This document shows, one piece after another, positions 57,947-64,000 of a stretch of 64,000 nt of DNA. The number at the start of each line of letters is the position of its first letter. The first letter of the stretch is position 1. The position numbers and the translations under genes were made by a program. The notes beneath the pieces are model-generated. The model had not been told where the DNA came from. It ran no database searches and worked only from the letters and a program-made list of their open reading frames with translations. Origin of the DNA: UBA5069 sp963773745 (lineage in GTDB: Bacteria > Chloroflexota > Anaerolineae > Caldilineales > Caldilineaceae); contig CAVZCL010000004.1 in assembly GCA_963773745.1 (NCBI GenBank), positions 248,001 to 312,000 of the forward strand, written 5' to 3'.

Positions 57947-58471
57947 CTAGCCGTTGTCGGCAAGCAGGCGCCACTTGCGGTCGTAGTAGAGGAGTGGCGC
58001 ACCTGCGGCTGCATTGCCAGCCGCCACCACTTCGCCAACGAAAATGGTGTGGTCTTCGCCATCAAAGACATGCTTGACTGTGCAATCCACCCACGCAAGC
58101 GCGTCGCCAATAATGGGGCAGCCGGTGAGGGCGTAGTGTGTGTCGACGCCGGCAAAGCGATCTTCCACCTCGGGCACCATGCCGGCGAAGCGCATGCCCA
58201 AATCCGTCTGCTCGGCGCGCAGGATGCTGGCGGCGAAGCGCCCCGAAGCGAGTATAACGTGATGCGTAAAGAGCTTTTTGCTGACGCTGATCAGAACTTC
58301 GGGTGGGTCGATGCTCAGGCTGGTGAGCGAACTCACGGTGATGCCAACCTGGCGGCCCTCTTCCGGTACAAGCGCTGTGACGATCGAAACGCCGGTGGCC
58401 CAGTGCGCCATCGCTTCCTTGTAGCTCTGCACGTCAACTGTGGTGAAGCCATTCTGCAAAGTATCTGTCAT
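57947..58471 (-). CDS. Flavin reductase-like protein
   Basis: 174 residues: YKEAMAHWATGVSIVTALV, GITVSSLTSLSIDPPEVLISV and YDRKWRLL match the FMN-binding split barrel of flavin reductases (HpaC/ActVB group), which supply reduced flavin to monooxygenases. No monooxygenase gene is adjacent. GGAGG lies 8 nt before the ATG at 58471. A 12-bp tandem duplication with two TATACT boxes lies upstream. Confidence 0.9.
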   Translation of the reverse strand: MTDTLQNGFTTVDVQSYKEAMAHWATGVSIVTALVPEEGRQVGITVSSLTSLSIDPPEVLISVSKKLFTHHVILASGRFAASILRAEQTDLGMRFAGMVPEVEDRFAGVDTHYALTGCPIIGDALAWVDCTVKHVFDGEDHTIFVGEVVAAGNAAAGAPLLYYDRKWRLLADNG

Positions 58472-58523
58472 CAAAGCAACCTCCGTGCTGCGCGACAGGG
58501 CAACGTCGCCCTGCGGCGGGACC

Positions 58524-58547
58524 AGTATACGCCAGAGTATACGCCAG
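58524..58547 (-). repeat. 12-bp tandem duplication carrying two -10 boxes
   Basis: AGTATACGCCAG occurs twice head to tail (58524-58535, 58536-58547). On the minus strand each copy gives TATACT, so the flavin reductase gene may have two overlapping -10 boxes. Confidence 0.75.
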
Positions 58548-58741
58548 ATCGCCACGCCTGCGCGTAGCCTTGTGTCCAGTGAGGGCAGCCAACTGCAAGG
58601 CTGCGCAGCAACGGTGCGTTCGCCGCGTGGCCCATGCGCCAGAATGGACGCAATTTGCTACAATAGCCACATTGCGTCACAAATCAGCGTGCGCCGCCGC
58701 GATCACTACGGCTCGCTTCGGCCTGCAAGGGGGACTGAACC

Positions 58742-59122
58742 ATGAAGGGCATGCTTTATTTGGCTGGCCGCGAGGAGCCTGTGGCAGTGCTGGACAATGT
58801 GAAAATTTTGGCGTTCAACGACAACCACATGGTTGCGCCGCTGCGCATCTATTACCAGACGTTGAGCCTGAATTCCGGGCGCGTCATGCTCGAGCTCCAG
58901 CGTGACGAGCGCATGGTGCTCAAGCTGGACGACGGCCGCAGCGCCAATGTGCTGCTCCAGCACGAGAGCATGGATAGCGAAGGCTACAGCGTCGGCGTGC
59001 TGCGCGTGCTTGGCCCGATGGTTGATCCGGCGCTGGCCGCCGTTGAGGCCCCTGCCGCCGGAGCCCTCGTCGCCGGAGCCCCTGCCGCCGCAGCACCAGT
59101 CGCCCCAGAGTCGGCGGCATAG
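58742..59122 (+). CDS. Small protein of unknown function
   Basis: 126 residues. Beta-rich core (MLYLAGREEPVAVLDNVKILAFND, LRIYYQTLSLNSGRVMLELQRD) and an Ala/Pro-rich C-terminal tail. No family recognised. An extended -10 (TGCTACAAT, 58656-58664) lies about 80 bp upstream. The next gene begins 13 bp after its stop, so the two likely form an operon. Confidence 0.65.
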   Translation: MKGMLYLAGREEPVAVLDNVKILAFNDNHMVAPLRIYYQTLSLNSGRVMLELQRDERMVLKLDDGRSANVLLQHESMDSEGYSVGVLRVLGPMVDPALAAVEAPAAGALVAGAPAAAAPVAPESAA

Positions 59123-59135
59123 GCTGCCCAACCAC

Positions 59136-59651
59136 ATGACGGCGCAAAGGACATCGCCCTCGAGCCGGCCCCAGCCGAGCCGCGCCCGGCGCAGCAACCG
59201 CGGGCGCTACTGGCTTGGCTTTGTGCTGGGTTTTACATTGCTTGCCCTCGTTTCGTGCGGCGGCATGGCTGTTGCCATGGGCTTCAACCGGTTGACGCTG
59301 GCCGATCTGCGCGGCAATGGCAGTGGCTGGACGCCGCCCACGTTGATTCCCACGACAACGCCACCGCCGCCGGGTGTTGTTGAGAGCGATCCCACCTCGG
59401 GGCGCTTTGGCGCCGGGCAAACGGTCTTCAACATGACGGGCAGCCGCGTGAATTTGCGCCAGACGCCGGGCCACGTGGGCAAGCCCAGCGGCGACGTGCT
59501 GGCCCAACTGCAGCCGGGTGATGCCGTGGTGATTCTGGGCGAGAGCGCCTCTGCCGACAACCTGGCGTGGTGGCGTGTGGCCTACCAGGGCATCGAGGGC
59601 TGGGTGGCCGAAGCCACCGCCAGCGGCGTCGAGATTCTGGGGCAGCCGTAA
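59136..59651 (+). CDS. Membrane-anchored SH3b-domain protein
   Basis: 171 residues. A basic Ser/Arg-rich tail leads to one membrane helix (YWLGFVLGFTLLALVSCGGM), a Thr/Pro linker, and a C-terminal SH3b domain (SRVNLRQTPGHVGKPSGDVLAQLQPGDAVVILG...WWRVAYQGIEGWVAEA). SH3b domains often bind cell-wall material. No catalytic domain. Likely in an operon with the preceding small gene. Confidence 0.85.
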   Translation: MTAQRTSPSSRPQPSRARRSNRGRYWLGFVLGFTLLALVSCGGMAVAMGFNRLTLADLRGNGSGWTPPTLIPTTTPPPPGVVESDPTSGRFGAGQTVFNMTGSRVNLRQTPGHVGKPSGDVLAQLQPGDAVVILGESASADNLAWWRVAYQGIEGWVAEATASGVEILGQP

Positions 59652-59703
59652 TCACTCCAGCCCAACCGATCAATCTGCAACTCAAGATTCCGGCATCCCC
59701 TCC

Positions 59704-60708
59704 ATGACCCCACTGCGCACAGCGTTTGACGGCGCATCCGTGCTGATTACCGGCGGCCTCGGCTTCATCGGCGCGACGCTTGCCCGGCAGCTTGCGGCGC
59801 TCAACGCGCGCGTCACGCTGGTAGACAGCCTAATCCCCGAATACGGCGGCAAACTCTTTAATGTGGCGGGTCTGGAAGAGCAGCTGCGCATCAACATTTC
59901 CGATGTGCGCGACGCCCACAGCATGCGCTATCTGGTCCAGGGGCATGACTATCTCTTTAACCTGGCCGGCCAAACCAGCCACATGGACTCCATGCAGGAT
60001 CCACTCACCGACCTGGAGATCAACAGCCGCGCGCAGCTTTACATACTCGAGGCGTGTCGCCAGCAGAATCCTGCTATCCGCATCGTCTTCGCCTCTACGC
60101 GCCAGATCTACGGCAAGCCCGAACGCTTGCCCGTTGACGAAAGCCACCCGTTGCGGCCGGTTGACATCAACGGCATTCACAAGATGGCGGGCGAGGCGTA
60201 CCATACCCTCTACAGTCACGTCTATGGATTGCGCACCACCGCGCTGCGGTTGACAAACACCTACGGCCCGCGCATGCGTGTGGTAGACGCGCGCCAGACC
60301 TTTCTGGGCATCTGGATTCGTTTGCTTGTGGAGGGGAAACCCTTTGCCGTGTGGGAGGGCGACCAACTGCGTGACTTCACCTTTGTGGATGACGCGGCCA
60401 ATGCCTTTCTGCTTGCGGCAGCAGCCCTCAATGGCAACGCAGCCCACTCGGGCACTGTCTACAACCTGGGGGGCGACGAGGTGATCTCGCTGCGCGATTT
60501 GGCAGCGCTGCTGGTGGCGGCGGCCGGCAGCGGTGATTTCGAGATTCGTCCCTATCCGCCCGAGCGCAAGCCGATTGACATTGGCGACTACTACGCCGAC
60601 GACAGCCGCATTCGCGCAGCGCTGGGGTGGCGGCCGCAAACACCGCTGCGCCAGGGGCTTGAGCAGACAATTGCCTACTACCGCGCCCACCTGGCCAGGT
60701 ACATATGA
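59704..60708 (+). CDS. NAD-dependent epimerase/dehydratase (extended SDR), active-site Tyr absent
   Basis: 334 residues. NAD-binding VLITGGLGFIGATLARQL (residues 12-29), VDSLIPEYGG, NLAGQTSHMDSM, FASTRQIYG and RLTNTYGPRMRV follow the nucleotide-sugar epimerase/dehydratase pattern. The catalytic YxxxK is replaced by NGIHK in VDINGIHKMAGEAYH, so the general-base Tyr is Asn. Homologues with this DINGxxK signature may use another residue or have another reaction. It opens the glycan locus that continues to the right edge of the window. Confidence 0.88.
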   Translation: MTPLRTAFDGASVLITGGLGFIGATLARQLAALNARVTLVDSLIPEYGGKLFNVAGLEEQLRINISDVRDAHSMRYLVQGHDYLFNLAGQTSHMDSMQDPLTDLEINSRAQLYILEACRQQNPAIRIVFASTRQIYGKPERLPVDESHPLRPVDINGIHKMAGEAYHTLYSHVYGLRTTALRLTNTYGPRMRVVDARQTFLGIWIRLLVEGKPFAVWEGDQLRDFTFVDDAANAFLLAAAALNGNAAHSGTVYNLGGDEVISLRDLAALLVAAAGSGDFEIRPYPPERKPIDIGDYYADDSRIRAALGWRPQTPLRQGLEQTIAYYRAHLARYI

Positions 60709-60725
60709 GCATCACAACCACCTGC

Positions 60726-60835
60726 GACGCAGAGGCGCAAAGGCGCAAAGGCTCGCAAAGAAAAGCACGAGCAAGAGACGCATTTCTTGTTGTTGCTTTT
60801 CTTTGCGAGCCTTTGCGCCTTTGCGCCTCTGCGTC
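60726..60835. repeat. 42-bp perfect inverted repeat, GCAGAGGCGCAAAG family
   Basis: Arms 60726-60767 and 60794-60835 are perfect inverted copies with a 26-nt loop. It lies between the epimerase and flippase genes and should act as terminator or mRNA-processing site. Confidence 0.95.
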
Positions 60836-60874
60836 GGGGTTAGCTGTTGTTGTAGATATGGTGACGGCATAGCC

Positions 60875-62320
60875 ATGGCGAGCCTGGTTCGGCGCAGCGT
60901 GACGTCGGTTTCGTGGAATGTCGCTGCGCAGGCGGTTGTGGTGGTGGTTGGTTTTGTGCGCTCCATCCTGCTGGCGCGCCTGCTCAATGTTGAGACCTTT
61001 GGCATCTACGCCGGTGCGCTTGCAATTGTGGCCGTTACCAGCATTCTTGCCGATTTTGGCCTGGGCGGGGCCTACCTGCACCGCTCGCCCGAGACTGAAA
61101 ACGAGGATGACGCCGCGGCGCAGTTCCTGGCGCTGCGCCTGATTACCGTCACGGTGTGGGTTGCGCTTATGGCGCCTGCGGTGTTGATTTGGGCGCACGG
61201 CCCCACGCGCATGGCGCTGCTGGTGATTAGCCTGACCATGGCCATCGAACTGCTCAGTTCGGTCGTGGTGGGCGTACTCGTTCGCCGCGTGCAGCACAAA
61301 CGCACGGCCATTCTGGGCATCGTCAATGTGATTGTCGTCGCAGTCGTCACTGTGGGGCTGGCGTGGCGCGGCGTTGAGCTGTGGGCGCTGCTCTCCGGCG
61401 AGATTGTGACGACGTTGGTGATGGTCACCGGCCTCTTTCTGTGGAAGCCGCCGTGGCGGGCGCGCCTGCGCTGGAATCGCGCCGAGGCGGCCTACTTTGT
61501 GCGCTATGGTGCGCCGCTTATGGTGGCCGCTTTTCTCGAGACGTCAATTCAGCGGGTGGACGACCTCTTCGTGCGCTTTCGGCTGGGCGTGCTGGATATG
61601 GGCTTCTACTCGCGGGCCTACACCTTTGCTTCCTACCCGCGCAGCATTCTTGCCGGCCCGGTGACGCTGGTGGCGGGCGGCACATTCGCCGAAGTGGCAG
61701 ACAATCGGCTACAGTTGTCCAAGGCCTTCTTTCGCACCAGCGCGCTGCTGCTGCGCGCCGGCTTTCTGCTGGCCGGTTGGCTTGTGCTGATCGCACCTGA
61801 ATTTGTGACGCTTCTGCTGGGCGAGAAGTGGCTGCCCATGGTGCCCATCTTTCGCCTCATGGCGGTCTTTGCGCTGATTGACCCGCTGCGCGACCTGTTG
61901 ACCAACATCTACGTGGCCGTTGGGCAGCCGCGCAAGCTCATGCGCTACAAGCTGATTCAACTGCTTGTGTTGGTGGCCGGTCTGCTGCTGCTGGGCAATC
62001 GCTGGGGAACCATTGGCGTGGCGCTGGCGGTTGACCTGATGCTGGTGGTGGGAATTGGCCAGCTGATGTTTGGCGCGCGCCCATGGGTTGATTTTTCCAT
62101 GCGCCGCCTTTTTATGTGGCCGCTGCTGGCACTGCTGGTTGGGGGTGCGGGCGCGCTGCTGGTTGTGCGCCTTGTGGGCGGCGACGCCAACTTGTGGATT
62201 GTGGCCCTGCTCAAGAGTGGCGTCTTTGGGGTGCTCTATATTGGGGTGTTGGCGCTGGGCGAGCGGCGCAGCCTGCTCGAGATGTGGGCGGCGCTGCGCG
62301 GCCAATTCTCCCGCGCATAA
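60875..62320 (+). CDS. Polysaccharide flippase (Wzx/MOP family)
   Basis: 481 residues with about 12-14 membrane helices. SVSWNVAAQAVVVVVGFVRSILLARLL, FGIYAGALAIVAV and ADFGLGGAYLHRSPETE match the MOP/MATE-type oligosaccharide flippases that move lipid-linked glycans across the membrane. ATG at 60875; longer starts would read through the hairpin. Its neighbours (epimerase, methyltransferases) point to an O-antigen, exopolysaccharide or S-layer glycan locus. Confidence 0.93.
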   Translation: MASLVRRSVTSVSWNVAAQAVVVVVGFVRSILLARLLNVETFGIYAGALAIVAVTSILADFGLGGAYLHRSPETENEDDAAAQFLALRLITVTVWVALMAPAVLIWAHGPTRMALLVISLTMAIELLSSVVVGVLVRRVQHKRTAILGIVNVIVVAVVTVGLAWRGVELWALLSGEIVTTLVMVTGLFLWKPPWRARLRWNRAEAAYFVRYGAPLMVAAFLETSIQRVDDLFVRFRLGVLDMGFYSRAYTFASYPRSILAGPVTLVAGGTFAEVADNRLQLSKAFFRTSALLLRAGFLLAGWLVLIAPEFVTLLLGEKWLPMVPIFRLMAVFALIDPLRDLLTNIYVAVGQPRKLMRYKLIQLLVLVAGLLLLGNRWGTIGVALAVDLMLVVGIGQLMFGARPWVDFSMRRLFMWPLLALLVGGAGALLVVRLVGGDANLWIVALLKSGVFGVLYIGVLALGERRSLLEMWAALRGQFSRA

Positions 62321-62344
62321 TCTACGAATGGCTGGAGACGACGA

Positions 62345-63182
62345 ATGGGCCGATTGATCCAAGGCATTCTCAAGCGCTTGCTGCGCCTCTATCACTGGCT
62401 CTATGCGCGGCTGTGCGGCAGCTACCCCAACCTGCCGCGTGTGGCACTGGCAGTGGTCCGCCACCCATACAATGCAGCGCGACCTGCGCGAGTTGCTGCC
62501 CCTGCTGGAAGGGCGCGTGCTCGATGTGGGTGGCGCGTCCCGCCACCTTAGCGCTTGGCGCGCCGAGACACACGACGTGGTGACGGTGCTCTCTGCGCCG
62601 CACGCGGCGCTGGTGCGGCGCGCCGCACCGCCAAGCACACTGCGCCCGAGCGGCGCAACGCTGACCGTGCATCCCAACCAGCCGTGGCCGCTGGCTGATG
62701 CTTCGTTTGATGCGCTGCTGTGCGTGCAGTCGCTTGCGCAACTTGACGATCCTGATTACGCTGTGGCCGAGATGGCGCGCGTTATGCGGCCGGGTGGCCT
62801 GGCGGTGGTGAGCGTGCCGGCCATGGCAAGCGGCACAGGCGTCGACCTGCGCTACTACACGGCCGCCGGCCTGCGCCAGTTGCTGGGCGCACACTTCACC
62901 ATTACATCCATTCGGCGTGAGGGCGCGATTGGCAGCGTGCTCGCCCTGCTGATTCTGGGCTGGATGGATGCGCTGGCCGAGCGTAGCCTGCTTGTGCGCG
63001 CCCTTCAGGCGCTCTTCCTGCCCCTTTGGATTGGCACTTGCGCCGCAGTGAATTTGACGGGGGCGGTGGTGGATGCAACCGACCCAAGACGCGCCTTCTA
63101 CACACACGTACTGATTGTGGCCGTGCGCAAGACCGTTGCGCCGGAGATGCAAGCAGCGTCCGAACTGCGAGGCAGCGAATGA
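62345..63182 (+). CDS. Class I SAM-dependent methyltransferase (one frameshift)
   Basis: About 278 residues after removing one base near 62465-62475, which joins ...LAVVRHPYN to MQRDLRELLPLLEG. SAM-binding motif I is RVLDVGGASRHLS, followed by PLADASFDALLCVQSLAQLDD (motif II-like) and MRPGGLAVVSVP. A C-terminal membrane-like segment (SVLALLILGWMDALAERSLL) may anchor it. Its TGA overlaps the ATG of the next methyltransferase gene. Confidence 0.85.
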
Positions 63183-64000
63183 CCCTGAATTACATCAAGC
63201 GCCATAGTGGTCGTTTTCTGACCGAGGAAACCTATACGCGCTTCCACATCAATACACTAATGATGAAGCGTCAGGGAAAACGAGAATGCAACTGTGGTGC
63301 GTGCCGCTGCACGCGACGCACTGCCCTTCTTCAGAGAAGAACTAGCCGCCCTTACCGGGCGCAATGGCGATTGGTTGGCCGAGACCATGCGCGAGTATGC
63401 TGCCTGCAGCGAGGCGTGGAAGCGGCTCAGCGGCCTGCGCTCAGTGCGCCGGTTGACGCTTGGCTTCATTGAGACGCTGGACGTTGCCGAGGGCTTTGCA
63501 CTCTGGGCACTTGTCAAGCATTTGCGGCCGCGCGTGGTTGTGGAACTGGGCACGCAGTATGGTATTTCGGCGCGTCTGTGGAAAGAGGCACTCAAGACTT
63601 ACGTGCCCGATCACACGCTCTACCTGTGCGATCTTGAGGATCGGCGCCGCTTCATAGGCGATCACGAAGCCACCTTCCTGCAAGGCGACGCACGCGTGCT
63701 GCTTGCGCAGCTCTTTGAGAAGAAGCAAGTGGATCTCATCTACAACGATGCACACCCATATGGCCTCATTCGCTGGTCGCTGGATGAAGGCATTGCGCAC
63801 AACGTGCGCTGCTTTGCCTTCCACGACGTCAGCGGGCACGAATTCCGCGGCTGGCCGTACCTTGTCGAGAGCAGCAGCCTGTCGGCGGAAGAACGCATCG
63901 CCAACAGCACAAACTACGCTGCTTACGGTCACTGGGAGCGCCACTGCATGGCCGAATCGTTTGATGCTTCAATTCTGACAGCGAACGCAGCCGAAAACGA
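63179..64000 (+). CDS. SAM-dependent methyltransferase-like protein (3' partial, one frameshift)
   Basis: ATG at 63179 overlaps the preceding stop (ATGA). One base must be removed near 63267-63285 (AAAA run at 63277-63280). After that the frame is open to the window edge: RPRVVVELGTQYGISARLWKEAL (motif I), HTLYLCDLEDRRRFIGDHEATFLQGDARVLL and VDLIYNDAHPYGLIRWSLDEGI. The order resembles Methyltransf_24/cephalosporin hydroxylase-type glycan-locus methyltransferases. The gene continues beyond base 64000. Confidence 0.75.

Overview
The window looks like chromosomal DNA from a high-GC bacterium, most probably a member of the Chloroflexota (Anaerolineae/Caldilinea-like). This rests on gene content and style. 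There is a tmk–cyclic-di-AMP-receptor pair and an R3H/AAA (Ycf45-like) ATPase. There are many secreted or lipoprotein sensors and enzymes with Thr/Pro/Ala-rich linkers, such as WG-repeat, PA14, SH3 and head-GIN proteins. Two Gram-positive-type -35/-10 promoters and a Gram-positive-type SOS box also fit. No rRNA, tRNA, CRISPR, transposase or phage structural gene is visible. The assignment is an inference without any similarity search.

Layout. 1-3.1 kb: a leftward peptide/nickel-type ABC uptake operon (lipoprotein SBP, DppB, start of DppC). 3.3-4.6 kb: MFS exporter. 5-8.7 kb: a frameshifted repeat-rich lipoprotein gene, an MscS channel and a DoxX/DoxD protein. 8.9-13.4 kb: a small membrane protein, then a secreted WG-repeat protein overlapping a PA14/SH3 surface protein. 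13.4-20.3 kb: winged-helix regulator, hisS, lipase-like hydrolase, aldo/keto reductase, RNase D-like exonuclease. 20.4-24.1 kb: a translationally coupled trio (PrsW-like membrane protein, anchored protein, trypsin-like protease). 24.4-31.2 kb: sugar dehydrogenase, CorA, GH1 glycosidase, ClpC. 31.5-34 kb: rimI, tsaB and nfo. 34-41 kb: lipoprotein, radical SAM/SPASM enzyme, SnoaL-like and YbaK-like proteins, class II aldolase homologue, second sugar dehydrogenase. 41-44 kb: membrane protein, soluble FtsK-type translocase, molybdopterin-fold protein, ClpS. 44-51 kb: secreted lipoproteins, TPR/TolB-propeller protein, YetF (DUF421) pair. 51-59.7 kb: GNAT protein, R3H ATPase, tmk, cyclic-di-AMP receptor, F420/nitroreductase-like protein, head-GIN lipoprotein, PspC, flavin reductase. 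59.7-64 kb: start of a glycan locus (SDR epimerase, Wzx flippase, two methyltransferases).

Two window-wide patterns matter for any reader. First, about 18 single-base frameshifts interrupt otherwise well-conserved genes, including tmk, nfo and a trypsin-like protease. Many sit at short homopolymers. They look like sequencing or assembly errors rather than decay, so broken genes are reported as single CDS with the shift positions noted. Second, intergenic space is filled with structured repeats: 7-nt-periodic arrays whose heptamer differs at every locus and which usually fold back on an inverted copy; long hairpins built on GCAGAGGCGCAAAG; and GTAGCGG...-ended mini-elements. Several heptamer arrays run into genes and supply their stop codons or terminal residues.

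Functional links visible from arrangement: ClpC and ClpS are both present. ATGA overlaps couple the PrsW-like trio, the hydrolase and its small partner, and the two methyltransferases. A GAAC-N4-GTTC box lies between the -35 and -10 of the FtsK-like gene, suggesting DNA-damage control of that translocase.
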